The translations under genes and the position numbers were made by a program. DNA of 64,000 nt from CAYOYK01 sp964408185 (GTDB lineage: Bacteria > Bacillota > Clostridia > Christensenellales > Aristaeellaceae). Where the stretch lies: contig CAYOYK010000006.1 in assembly GCA_964408185.1 (NCBI GenBank), forward strand, positions 1 to 64,000, read 5' to 3'. The notes below the pieces were generated by a model, which did not search any database, was not told where the DNA came from, and was given only the letters and a program-made list of their open reading frames with translations. Positions 17,538 to 25,600 of the stretch are shown piece after piece; positions within the stretch are counted from its first letter, which is position 1, and each line of letters starts with the position of its first letter.

Positions 17538-18542
17538 TTATCGCTTGGGGAAATCGTTCGGGACAAAAAGCGCCGTAAACTGGTCGGTCGCGTACCGATC
17601 GGTCATGCAGGCCAAGTAATCGCACACCGCGCGCTCGTGGGACTCCCGGTAGGCGATCTCCAGATATTCGGCGGGCATCTCGGAGGGGTTGCGCATGTAG
17701 TAATCAAAAAGCTGCGCCAGCACAAAGTCGCAGCGCTCCTCCTCCTTGGCGCGCCAAGCGTCGTGATAGACGCGCGCGAACAAAAAGGCTCTCAGCTCCT
17801 CGGTGGCGGCGTCCACCTCCGGGCTCATGCGCACGAAGGGCTGGTCGGCGCTGGCGCGCACAATGTCGGTAATCATGGTGTCGATCCGCTCGCCGTGCGT
17901 CTGCCCCAGCACGGCCAGACAGGCGCGGGGCAGCTCAAACGGCTGGAGGATGCCGCCGCGAATCGCGTCGTCGATGTCATGGTTGATGTAGGCGATGCGG
18001 TCGGCCCGGCGCACGCACCAGCCCTCCAGCGTGGCAGGCTCCTGCGCGCCGCTGTGGGTGAGGATGCCGTCGCGCACCTCCTGCGTAAGGTTGAGGCCCG
18101 CGCCGTCGCGCTCCAGACGCTCGACCATGCGCAGGCTCTGCTGGTTGTGCTGAAAGCCGCCGGGCGTCAGCCTGTCCAGCGTGCGCTCGCCGATGTGCCC
18201 GAAGGGCGTGTGCCCCAAATCGTGCCCCAGCGCGACAGCCTCGGTCAAATCCTCGTTCAGGCGCAGAGAGCGCGCGAGGGTGCGGGCCACCTGCGCGACC
18301 TCCAGCGTGTGCGTCAGGCGCGTGCGATAGTGGTCGCCCAGCGGGCTGAGGAAAACCTGCGTCTTGAACTTGAGCCGCCGGAAGCTCTTGCAATGGATGA
18401 TGCGGTCGCGGTCGCGCTGAAAATCCGTGCGCAGGTCGTCCTGATTCAGGGGGAGAGCGCGTCCGGCGGTATCGGCGCTGCATTTTGCGTATGGGGATAG
18501 CCGCTCGCGTTCCTCCCGTTCCAGCCGTTCGCGTACCGTCAT
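17538..18542 (-). CDS. dgt: Deoxyguanosinetriphosphate triphosphohydrolase-like protein (dNTPase, HD family)
   Basis: A 334-residue HD-domain enzyme that removes triphosphate from dNTPs. It has SFRRLKFKTQVF, the metal ligands in RLTHTLEVAQ and GHDLGHTPFGHIGE (about residues 76-120), and the distal aspartate in YINHDIDDAIR. Start 18542 follows AAAGGAGG. It leads the minus-strand block into dnaG, a linkage frequent in Firmicutes. It diverges from the DUF89 gene with a short shared promoter region. Confidence 0.93.
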   Translation of the reverse strand: MTVRERLEREERERLSPYAKCSADTAGRALPLNQDDLRTDFQRDRDRIIHCKSFRRLKFKTQVFLSPLGDHYRTRLTHTLEVAQVARTLARSLRLNEDLTEAVALGHDLGHTPFGHIGERTLDRLTPGGFQHNQQSLRMVERLERDGAGLNLTQEVRDGILTHSGAQEPATLEGWCVRRADRIAYINHDIDDAIRGGILQPFELPRACLAVLGQTHGERIDTMITDIVRASADQPFVRMSPEVDAATEELRAFLFARVYHDAWRAKEEERCDFVLAQLFDYYMRNPSEMPAEYLEIAYRESHERAVCDYLACMTDRYATDQFTALFVPNDFPKR

Positions 18543-18608
18543 GCCACGCGCCTCCTTTACTGTTCCAGTGATACAATACGGGGCCGACGCGCGCTTTTCC
18601 TGCTTTTA

Positions 18609-18617
18609 TGCTATAAT
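18609..18617 (+). promoter_or_regulatory. Extended -10 promoter of the DUF89 gene
   Basis: TGCTATAAT is an extended -10 element (18609-18617) 26 bp before the start at 18643. No good -35 lies upstream, which fits extended -10 promoters. Confidence 0.55.
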
Positions 18618-18642
18618 GGGGCGGCGAAGGGGGAGGATCGGC

Positions 18643-19539
18643 ATGCAAATGCCCGCGGACTGTATGCTTTGCGTGGTGACGCGCGAGCTGGATACTTTAC
18701 AGCAGGAGCGCGATTTGGCGCGGAAAACGGATTATGTCCGCGAGCTGTTTCGGCTGGTGGCGGAGCTTGCGCCCGGCATGTCGACCCCGCAGGTGTGCGA
18801 CGCGGTGGACGCGCTGCATGAGCGCTGGTACGGCGCGGCGATGCGGCGGGACTACGCCGCCGTCAAGCACGCGGACAACGCGCTGATGCTCTCGCTGGAG
18901 GAGGCCCTGCGTGCGGACATCCTTGCGGCGGAGGACCCGCTGGCCTGCGCCCTGCGGCTGGCGCGCGCAAGCAATTACATCGATTACGGCACGGGCCAGT
19001 CCGTCAGCCGCGACAAGCTGCTGGAGCTTTTGCGCGAGGCGAAGCACGACGCGCTGGACGCGGACGAGCTGGCAAGCCTCCGCGCCGATTTGGCCCGCGC
19101 GCGCACGGGCTTGTATATCACGGACAACTGCGGCGAGATCGTGGCGGATAAGCTGCTGCTGGAACGCCTGCAAGCGGAATTCCCGGCCGTCCGCTGGACG
19201 GCGCTGGTGCGCGGCACGCCCGCCATCAACGACGCTACCGTGGACGACGCGGCGTTTGTCGGGCTGGATCGGCTCGCGCCTGTGGTGGGCAACGGCACGC
19301 GCTACCCCGGCACCGTGCGCGGCGAGCTTTCGCCGGAGGCGGAGGCGCTGCTGACGGGCGCGGATGTGCTGATCGCCAAGGGGCAGGCCAACTTTGAGAC
19401 GCTGCACGGCAGCGGCCTCAACCTGTACTATCTGCTGCTTTGCAAGTGCGAATTCTTTGTCCGGCGCTTCGGGGTCATGCGCCTCGCGCCGATGTTCGTC
19501 AACGAGCGCCGGGTGGAGCTGCCGCAGGTTTTTGCTTGA
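18643..19539 (+). CDS. DUF89 family damage-control phosphatase-like protein
   Basis: A 298-residue protein of the DUF89/ARMT1 metal-dependent phosphatase family. The N-terminal CMLC pair, the central TDNCGEIV motif (about residues 165-172) and the C-terminal KGQANFETL motif (about 246-254) are the family's marks. Members remove harmful phosphometabolites; the substrate here is not known. Start 18643 has GGAGG six bases upstream, and the longer upstream frame lacks a ribosome site. The -35 box of the next operon overlaps its stop codon. Confidence 0.88.
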   Translation: MQMPADCMLCVVTRELDTLQQERDLARKTDYVRELFRLVAELAPGMSTPQVCDAVDALHERWYGAAMRRDYAAVKHADNALMLSLEEALRADILAAEDPLACALRLARASNYIDYGTGQSVSRDKLLELLREAKHDALDADELASLRADLARARTGLYITDNCGEIVADKLLLERLQAEFPAVRWTALVRGTPAINDATVDDAAFVGLDRLAPVVGNGTRYPGTVRGELSPEAEALLTGADVLIAKGQANFETLHGSGLNLYYLLLCKCEFFVRRFGVMRLAPMFVNERRVELPQVFA

Positions 19540-19564
19540 CAGCGCCGCAAAGCGGCCTTATACT
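19536..19564 (+). promoter_or_regulatory. Promoter of the ABC-2 exporter operon
   Basis: TTGACA (19536-19541) overlaps the stop codon of the DUF89 gene, and TATACT (19559-19564) follows at 17-bp spacing. It gives a leader of about 235 nt. Confidence 0.75.
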
Positions 19565-19807
19565 TAGCTCATCAGCTTTTGGAGGTGTGTGGATGTCGGC
19601 GACCCGCTAACGGCGGCGATTGAGAAATCGCCTCGCCTTTGCCCCAGATATTTCTGAGGCCTTGTTTCCTGTACGGATGCAAGGGCGAAGGCTGTTGGCA
19701 CGGGAACCGCTTCCATACGCCCGGAACGGGAATGGAAGGCGTTGTGACGTGGCTCATAACGCTTTTGCTTTTGCGTAATCATCGACAAAAGAATGGAGAG
19801 AACCGCC
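19565..19807 (+). promoter_or_regulatory. Leader of the ABC-2 exporter operon with a five-codon mini-ORF
   Basis: GGAGG (19581-19585) is seven bases before ATG 19593, which opens a five-residue ORF (MSATR, stop TAA at 19608-19610). Right after it, GGCGATT pairs with AATCGCC (about 19615-19632). Further on CTTCCAT pairs with ATGGAAG enclosing CCCG/CGGG. This arrangement suits attenuation by a stalling ribosome, but no clear terminator was found, so the mechanism is inferred. Confidence 0.45.
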
Positions 19808-20779
19808 ATGATGATTACCTGCTCGCAGGTATCCAAAACATACCGTACCTTTGAAAAGGGCGAGGGCTTTCGCGCCTCGCTAAAGGCCCTGTTCGTCCGC
19901 AAGCGCGTCGTCCGCGAGGCGCTCAAGCCGTTCACCTTCAGCATGCGCAAGGGCGAGTTTGTCGGCCTGATGGGCCCCAACGGCGCGGGCAAATCCACGC
20001 TCATCAAGGTGCTTACGGGCATTGTGTGCCCAACGGGCGGCACGCTGAGCGTGCTGGGCGCGGAACCCTTCCGCGCGCGGAACGACTTCAAGCGCCGCAT
20101 TGCCGTGGTGATGGGGCAAAAAAGCCAGCTGTGGTGGGATTTGCCCGCCGCCGATACCCTCCTGCTGCAAAAGGCCGTCTACGAGCTGGACGACAGGCGA
20201 TACCGCGATAATCTGAACAGCCTGACCGAGCAATTCGGCGTGCGGGAGCTGCTGAACGTGCCCGTGCGCAATCTCTCCTTGGGTGAGCGGATGAAGTTCG
20301 AGCTTATCTGCGCGCTGCTGCACGACCCGGAGCTGCTCTTTTTGGACGAGCCGACCATCGGGCTGGACGCGTCGGCACAGCTGCAAATCCGCCGCCTGCT
20401 CAAGCAAGCCGGGCAGGAGCGCGGCATATCGCTGCTGCTCACCAGCCACTACACGCAGGACTTGATGGAGCTTACCCCGCGCGCAATGGTCATTCGCGAC
20501 GGCGAAAAGCTCTACGATGGCGACCTGACGGCGCTGCTGCACGCCCGCAGCCTCAACCGCCTTGTGCATGTGGAGCTGGCCGGGAAGCCGGAGCTGACGC
20601 TGCCCGGCGAGTATGTTCTCTCGCAAACAGAGGATAAGCTGTCGCTCAAGCTGCCCGCGCCGCGGGTGAAGGACGTGCTGGCCGCGCTGTTTGCGCAGGG
20701 CGTTGTGGGCGACCTGACCGTCGAGGACGAGGACGTGACCGAGCTTGTCGAGCGCATTTACGAGGAGGCGGCGCAATGA
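19808..20779 (+). CDS. ABC-2 type exporter, ATP-binding subunit
   Basis: A 323-residue ATPase. It has Walker A GPNGAGKST, a Q-loop region MGQKSQLWWDLP, the signature LSLGERMKFEL, Walker B LLFLDEPTIGLD and the H-loop TSHYT. This form (an N-terminal KTYRTF stretch, LWWDLP, and two DUF990-type permeases) is a distinct ABC-2 subfamily of unknown substrate. ATG 19808 follows GGAGAG; ATG 19811 is a near alternative. It overlaps the first permease by ATGA. Confidence 0.92.
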   Translation: MMITCSQVSKTYRTFEKGEGFRASLKALFVRKRVVREALKPFTFSMRKGEFVGLMGPNGAGKSTLIKVLTGIVCPTGGTLSVLGAEPFRARNDFKRRIAVVMGQKSQLWWDLPAADTLLLQKAVYELDDRRYRDNLNSLTEQFGVRELLNVPVRNLSLGERMKFELICALLHDPELLFLDEPTIGLDASAQLQIRRLLKQAGQERGISLLLTSHYTQDLMELTPRAMVIRDGEKLYDGDLTALLHARSLNRLVHVELAGKPELTLPGEYVLSQTEDKLSLKLPAPRVKDVLAALFAQGVVGDLTVEDEDVTELVERIYEEAAQ

Positions 20780-21558
20780 AAAAGTACACGACGCTGTTTT
20801 CCTCGTACCTCAAGCAGGCCATGGCCTACCGCACGGACGCGATCGTCAGCGCGGCGCTCTCGTTCTTCAGCGTGCTGGTCTATTACCTGCTGTGGAGCAT
20901 GCTGATTCCCGACGGCGGCACGCTGAACGGCTTTACCCTGCCGGAGATGGTCGCGTACACCATGTGCAGCGCAGCCATTACGCCGTTTGCCATGAGCAAT
21001 GAGGCGATGTTCGAGTTTGCGGGCGAGGTGCGCACGGGCAAGTTTGCCAAGTACCTGTATACGCCCATCAGCGCGTTTGGCGTGTTTGTCTGCTCGTCGC
21101 TGGCCAAGGCGCTGCCGCGCAGCCTGTTTACGGCGCTCTGCTGCGTGCTTTGGAGCCTGATCCTCCGCGGCGTCATGGCGCCCATCTACCCGCTGGCCGT
21201 GCTGCAAGCGCTGCCCGTGCTGCTGATGATGGTGATTTTCGTTATTCTGCTCAACTATTTGATAAGCTGCCTGTCGTTTCGGTTTACGGATATCCTTGGC
21301 CCGACGTTCGTGTACGAGGTGCTGCTCAAGCTGTTTGCGGGCTCGCTGGCCCCGCTGGAGGTGCTCTTTGGCGGCGCGCCCGTCTGGTCGCCGTTCTACT
21401 ACTTGGTGGGGTATCCCTCGCTGCTGATGATGGGGAGGGCGACCGTATCGCCCGGATTTGCGACGGCGGTGCTGGGCGGCTACACGCTATTGCTCCTGAC
21501 GCTCTGTCTCACCGTGGCGCGCGGCAGCCGCCGTTCCTTTGAGGGGGTGGGCGCATGA
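20776..21558 (+). CDS. ABC-2 type exporter permease (DUF990/ABC2_membrane_6-like), first
   Basis: A 260-residue integral membrane protein with about six hydrophobic segments. The N-terminal amphipathic SYLKQAMAYRTD and the central TGKFAKYLYTPIS segment are typical of this permease family. It is coupled to the ATPase and to the second permease by 4-nt overlaps at both ends. Drug or lipid export is likely from family precedent; the substrate is unknown. Confidence 0.88.
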   Translation: MKKYTTLFSSYLKQAMAYRTDAIVSAALSFFSVLVYYLLWSMLIPDGGTLNGFTLPEMVAYTMCSAAITPFAMSNEAMFEFAGEVRTGKFAKYLYTPISAFGVFVCSSLAKALPRSLFTALCCVLWSLILRGVMAPIYPLAVLQALPVLLMMVIFVILLNYLISCLSFRFTDILGPTFVYEVLLKLFAGSLAPLEVLFGGAPVWSPFYYLVGYPSLLMMGRATVSPGFATAVLGGYTLLLLTLCLTVARGSRRSFEGVGA

Positions 21559-22337
21559 GGCATACCCTCAAGAGCCTGTGGGCGCTGTTTCGCATCCGCG
21601 CGGCCAACGCGACCATCTATCGGCTGTCGTTCTTCACCGCGTTCTTTGTGGACAGCGCGACGTTTCTGGTGCAGCTTGTGTTCATGCAGCTTCTCACGCG
21701 CGATACCCTCGGCCCGTGGCCGCAGGCGATGTACGCGCTGTTCGTCGGCTCGTTTATGACCATCGACGGCCTCTACATGGCAACGTGGTTTTTCGGCGTG
21801 ATTGAGATCCCCGATCTGGTGCGCTCCGGCGACCTTGATTTGGTGCTCACGCGGCCTGTCAACGCGCTGCTGTACGTGAGCTTTCGCAAGACGGATCTGG
21901 GCAGCGTGCCCGTGCTCCTGCTGGGCGTTGTGATCACGCTCTCCGGCGCGGCCTCGCTGGGCGCGCTGACGGCAGTAAACGCGCTGCTTTGGCTGCTGTC
22001 CGTCCTGCTGATGTACGCGCTGATGTACGCCCTGTCGCTGCTGATGTACGAGTCGGCGTTTTGGACGACCTCGGCCTACGCGGGCGCGCAGGTGGAGGAG
22101 GTGATGGTGGACGCGGCCATGCGGCTGCCCATGCCCGCCATTACCGGCGCGTATCGGTACGTGCTGCTGCTGGCTTTGCCCTACGGGCTGTGCGCCAATT
22201 TCCCGGCGCTGGTGCTGGCCGGGCAGGCGGGCTGGGCCTTCTGGCTGTACGCTATGGCGGTGACCGCCGTGTTCCTTGCGCTGTCGGTCGGCCTGTGGCA
22301 CAAGGGCTTGAAGCGCTACGAGAGCGCCTCGTCCTGA
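21555..22337 (+). CDS. ABC-2 type exporter permease (DUF990-like), second
   Basis: A 260-residue membrane protein paralogous to the preceding permease. It has about six hydrophobic segments, and SGDLDLVLTRPVNALLYV occupies the position of the partner's TGKFAKYLYTPIS. The pair probably forms a heterodimeric channel. It is the last gene before a strong terminator. Confidence 0.88.
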   Translation: MRHTLKSLWALFRIRAANATIYRLSFFTAFFVDSATFLVQLVFMQLLTRDTLGPWPQAMYALFVGSFMTIDGLYMATWFFGVIEIPDLVRSGDLDLVLTRPVNALLYVSFRKTDLGSVPVLLLGVVITLSGAASLGALTAVNALLWLLSVLLMYALMYALSLLMYESAFWTTSAYAGAQVEEVMVDAAMRLPMPAITGAYRYVLLLALPYGLCANFPALVLAGQAGWAFWLYAMAVTAVFLALSVGLWHKGLKRYESASS

Positions 22338-22352
22338 GACTTTTTGCACGCA

Positions 22353-22384
22353 AAAGCCCGCGCCTTTTCCTAGGCGCGGGCTTT
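22353..22384. terminator. Terminator of the ABC-2 operon
   Basis: AAAGCCCGCGCCT pairs with AGGCGCGGGCTTT around TTTCCT. The stem is strong but the T-tail is short. It may also serve serA on the other strand. Confidence 0.75.
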
Positions 22385-22471
22385 GTGTGTTGACCAACCT
22401 TTGCGGTGCGCCGCCCTGCGTCCGGCAGGAGACGGCATCCCCCGCGCCTGCGGGCCTTCGCGGGCTTGCGC

Positions 22472-23641
22472 CTACGCGAACGTCCGCACGCGGATGACCC
22501 CCGGAATGGCGCAAATCTTTGCCACAAGCGCGTCGGTGATCACGCCCTCCGGCTCCAGCACCGTGACGGCCATGTTCTTGCGGCTCTTGTTGAGCATGTT
22601 GTCGATGTTCAGGCCGCACTCGCCAAACGCGGCGGATATCGCGCCGACCATGCTGGGCACGTTTTCGTGGAGCACCAGCATGCGCGCGCCGTCCACATCG
22701 CCCAAAAGGATCTCCGGCAGGTTGACGGAATTGCGGATCTGGCCCTTTTCCAGATAGTTGCGCAGCTCTTCGCTTGCCATGTAGGCGCAGTTCTCCTCGC
22801 TCTCCGGCGTGCTCGCGCCCAGATGAGGGATGACCACGGCGTTCTTCATGCCCAGCGCCACCTCGGTGGGGAAGTCCGTCACGTAGCTGGCCACCTTGCC
22901 GCTTTCCAGCGCGGCCTTCATATCGGCGGCGTTCACCAGCTCGGCACGGGCAAAATTGAGGATATGCACGCCGTCCTTCATCTTGGCGATGGCGTTCCTG
23001 TCGATCATGCCGCCGGTCTTATCGTTAAACGGCACGTGAATGGTAATGTAGTCCGCGACGGCGAATACCTCGTCCATGGCGGTGCTCTTTTTGATGGCGC
23101 GGCTCAGCGCCCACGCGTTGTCCACGCTGATAAACGGATCGTACCCGACCACCTGCATGCCCAGACCCTGCGCGGCCGTGTTGGCGACGATCGCGCCAAT
23201 GGCCCCCAACCCGATGACGCCCAGCGTCTTGCCGCGCACCTCCGGGCCGGAAAACTGCGCCTTGCCTTTTTCCACCAGCTTGGGCACCTCGTCGCCCTTG
23301 CCCTGCAGTGTGCGCGCCCAGTCGATGCCGCCCGCCACGTTGCGGCTGCCCAGCATCAGGCCGCAAACAACCAGCTCGGCCACGGCGTTGGCGTTTGCGC
23401 CGGGCGTGTTGAAAACGGCCACGCCCTTTTGGTTGCACAGGTCGATGGGGATATTGTTGGTGCCCGCGCCCGCGCGCGCGATGGCCAGCAGGCTGTCCGG
23501 CAGGGGGGCGCTGTGCATATCGGCGGAGCGCACCAAAATACCGTCCGGCGCGGGCTCCTCCTTGGCGATCATGTAGTTCTCGGCGCTCAGGTTCTCGTGG
23601 ATGATATCGGAAATGGCGTTCAGCGTTTGGATTTTATACAT
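22472..23641 (-). CDS. serA: D-3-phosphoglycerate dehydrogenase with ACT domain
   Basis: A 389-residue first enzyme of serine synthesis (3-phosphoglycerate to 3-phosphohydroxypyruvate, NAD-linked). The Rossmann motif GLGAIG is at residues 144-149. The catalytic Arg is in NFARAELV and the catalytic His is in IPHLGAST. A C-terminal ACT domain (last 75 or so residues, MVGAISAAFGECGLNIDNM) suggests serine feedback. ATG 23641 follows AAAGGAT; in-frame starts further upstream have no ribosome site. It is the last gene of serC-GNAT-serA, 5 bp after the GNAT gene. Confidence 0.94.
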   Translation of the reverse strand: MYKIQTLNAISDIIHENLSAENYMIAKEEPAPDGILVRSADMHSAPLPDSLLAIARAGAGTNNIPIDLCNQKGVAVFNTPGANANAVAELVVCGLMLGSRNVAGGIDWARTLQGKGDEVPKLVEKGKAQFSGPEVRGKTLGVIGLGAIGAIVANTAAQGLGMQVVGYDPFISVDNAWALSRAIKKSTAMDEVFAVADYITIHVPFNDKTGGMIDRNAIAKMKDGVHILNFARAELVNAADMKAALESGKVASYVTDFPTEVALGMKNAVVIPHLGASTPESEENCAYMASEELRNYLEKGQIRNSVNLPEILLGDVDGARMLVLHENVPSMVGAISAAFGECGLNIDNMLNKSRKNMAVTVLEPEGVITDALVAKICAIPGVIRVRTFA

Positions 23642-23646
23642 GCGGC

Positions 23647-24189
23647 TCATCCTTTCGGTTTTAGTGAAAAATAGTCCGGATAGGTGCGAAAGCAGGTTGC
23701 TTCGCAGCCCAGCGAGGCAAGGGCTTTGCGGCGTTCCGCGGCGGCGGGCACGGCCTTTGTGACCATCTCGCGCACGTCGAACGCGGCAAAGAGCTCGCTT
23801 TCGCACAGCGCGAACACATCGGTCAAAAAGTCCGCCCGCTCGTGCGGGGAGGCCACGTCCACGCGCAGCACGCCGTAGGGCTGCGGCCGATCGTCAGCGT
23901 CGCAATGGAACATCTCCGCCGTGCCGACCACATGGCCGCCGTCCTCAATGGCAAAGCGGACGAACTCCCGCCGGGCATAGCATAACAGCCAGATGTGCAC
24001 GGCCTCCGCGACGTCCGCCTCCGTGGCGCAGTAGAATGTCGCGCCGTTGCAGTTGTCGGCGTTGAAAAACGGCACGGCAGCCTGATCGCCGTAGCAGCGG
24101 AGCAGCGCGGGCGCGTCCTCCATGCGCAGGAGGCGCAGGCGGACGTCTCCGCGCTCAAAAACGGGGCAGCGCTTGTAGATATCCGCCGT
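23647..24189 (-). CDS. GNAT acetyltransferase with a missing canonical start (ACG where ATG is expected)
   Basis: A GNAT-fold protein between serC and serA. The homologous part begins ADIYKRCPVFERGDVRLRLL, a form I recall from clostridial acetyltransferases that open with M-x-DIY. Here the codon at the expected first position (24189-24187) is ACG and follows the serC stop directly. The first ATG in frame is 24123, which would cut off the first beta-strand and leave 158 rather than 180 residues. GGAG is about 12 bases before the ACG. The gene may start at ACG, start late at 24123, or be decaying. Substrate unknown. Confidence 0.7.
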   Translation of the reverse strand, partial: TADIYKRCPVFERGDVRLRLLRMEDAPALLRCYGDQAAVPFFNADNCNGATFYCATEADVAEAVHIWLLCYARREFVRFAIEDGGHVVGTAEMFHCDADDRPQPYGVLRVDVASPHERADFLTDVFALCESELFAAFDVREMVTKAVPAAAERRKALASLGCEATCFRTYPDYFSLKPKG

Positions 24190-24192
24190 GGC

Positions 24193-25275
24193 TTAGGCGT
24201 TCTCCGCTTCAAACCGGCGCATAAACGCAACCAGCGCCTGCACGCCCGCAACGGGCATCGCGTTGTAGATGCTCGCGCGCATGCCGCCCACGTTGCGGTG
24301 GCCCTTGATGTTGACCAACCCGGCCTTGGCGGCCTCCTTGACAAACTTGGCGTCCAAATCGGGGTTGCCGGTCACGAAGGTGACGTTCATCAGCGAGCGG
24401 TACTTGGGATCGACCGTGCTCTTGAACAGCTTGCTGCCGTCCAAACAATCGTACAGCAGTCCGGCCTTGTAGACGTTCTGCTGGTAAATTGCGTCCACGC
24501 CGCCCAAATCGCGCAGCCACTCAAAGCCCAGCTTCGCCATGTAAATGCCGTAGGTGTTGGGCGTGTTGAGCATGCTGTCGTTCTTTTGCATGAGCTCCCA
24601 GTTCATGATCTTGGGGCAGAGGGGATTGGCCCTGCCCAGCAGGTCGTGACGCACGACCAGTATGCACAGCCCGGCCGGGCCGATGTTCTTTTGCGCGCCC
24701 GCGTAGATCACGCCAAACTTGCTCACGTCCATCGGCTCGCTGAGGATGTTGCTGCTCGCGTCGGCAACCAGCGGAACGCTGCCGGTATCCGGGAGCTTGA
24801 CATAGCGGGTGCCGTAGATGGTGTTGTTGGTGGTAATGTAAGCGTAGTCGGCCTCCGGGTCGAAGGAGATCGCGTCCACGTCCGGCACGAAGGTATACGC
24901 GTCGTCGCGGGAGGAGGCAGCGATGCGGACCTCGCCGTACTTTTTGGCTTCCTCGGCGGCCAGATGGGCAAAGTTGCCGGAATCGATGTAATCGGCCTTT
25001 TTGCTGCCGGTGAGCAGGTTGAGGGGAACGCCGCTGAACTGCTGGGTCGCGCCGCCTTGGAGCATCAGCACGTCGTAGCCCTCAGGCACGCCCATGACCT
25101 GCCGGAACACGGCGATGGCCTCGTTGTAGATGTCCAAGTACATGCCGCTGCGGTGGCTCATCTCCATGACGCTCATGCCCTTGTCCTGGTAGCAGACGAG
25201 CTCGGACTGGGCTTTTTCCAGCACGCTCTGGGCGATCATCGCGGGGCCGGCGGAGAAGTTGAATACGCGTTCCAT
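24193..25275 (-). CDS. serC: Phosphoserine aminotransferase
   Basis: A 360-residue PLP enzyme that converts 3-phosphohydroxypyruvate and glutamate to phosphoserine and 2-oxoglutarate. The N-terminus ERVFNFSAGPAM, the PLP lysine K196 in GAQKNIGPAG and the C-terminal GHRNVGGMRASIYNAM are diagnostic. The start follows AAGGAGG. It heads the serine operon from a near-consensus promoter. No phosphoserine phosphatase (serB) is present in this window. Confidence 0.95.
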   Translation of the reverse strand: MERVFNFSAGPAMIAQSVLEKAQSELVCYQDKGMSVMEMSHRSGMYLDIYNEAIAVFRQVMGVPEGYDVLMLQGGATQQFSGVPLNLLTGSKKADYIDSGNFAHLAAEEAKKYGEVRIAASSRDDAYTFVPDVDAISFDPEADYAYITTNNTIYGTRYVKLPDTGSVPLVADASSNILSEPMDVSKFGVIYAGAQKNIGPAGLCILVVRHDLLGRANPLCPKIMNWELMQKNDSMLNTPNTYGIYMAKLGFEWLRDLGGVDAIYQQNVYKAGLLYDCLDGSKLFKSTVDPKYRSLMNVTFVTGNPDLDAKFVKEAAKAGLVNIKGHRNVGGMRASIYNAMPVAGVQALVAFMRRFEAENA

Positions 25276-25334
25276 AGGGTTTCCTCCTTACAAGTGGGCT
25301 GATGGTTCAGCCAATGATTCCTGTACGATACGCG

Positions 25335-25368
25335 GGACGGTTTTCGCCCTATGGGCCTTAATCCGTCC
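25335..25368 (-). promoter_or_regulatory. Hairpin in the serC leader
   Basis: GGACGG pairs with CCGTCC and encloses GCCC-TAT-GGGC, just downstream of the serC promoter. I see no T-box or known riboswitch signature. A role in mRNA stability or regulation is possible. Confidence 0.4.
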
Positions 25369-25377
25369 GCTGCGACT

Positions 25378-25406
25378 ATCATACCCAAAACCTGCCCGGA
25401 TTGCAA
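25378..25406 (-). promoter_or_regulatory. Promoter of the serC-GNAT-serA operon
   Basis: On the minus strand TTGCAA (25406-25401) and TATGAT (25383-25378) are separated by exactly 17 bp. Confidence 0.75.
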
Positions 25407-25531
25407 GAGGGCGCGCGCACAGTTTTGCCCGATACGCACAGAATGCAGGAAACAGGCCGTTTGTGCCTTGTATTTCCGCTGTACTTGTTGGGGGGCGGCG
25501 ACGCGTCCGAGCGCCGCAGCCGCCTTTGCGG

Positions 25532-25560
25532 TTGAGACGGGAGCAAGAATATGGTATAAT
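25532..25560 (+). promoter_or_regulatory. Promoter of the polysaccharide deacetylase gene
   Basis: TTGAGA (25532-25537) and TATAAT (25555-25560) at 17-bp spacing lie 40 bp before the start at 25601. Together with the serC promoter, this accounts for the 325-bp divergent gap. Confidence 0.75.
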
Positions 25561-25600
25561 AAACAAATTCAATCGGCACACGAGAGGATGCGTCTGCTCT

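Noticed and set aside
25276..25377. T-box or other amino-acid riboswitch upstream of serC
   Set aside because: Neither a T-box consensus nor an antiterminator/terminator pair was found; only one hairpin is present.
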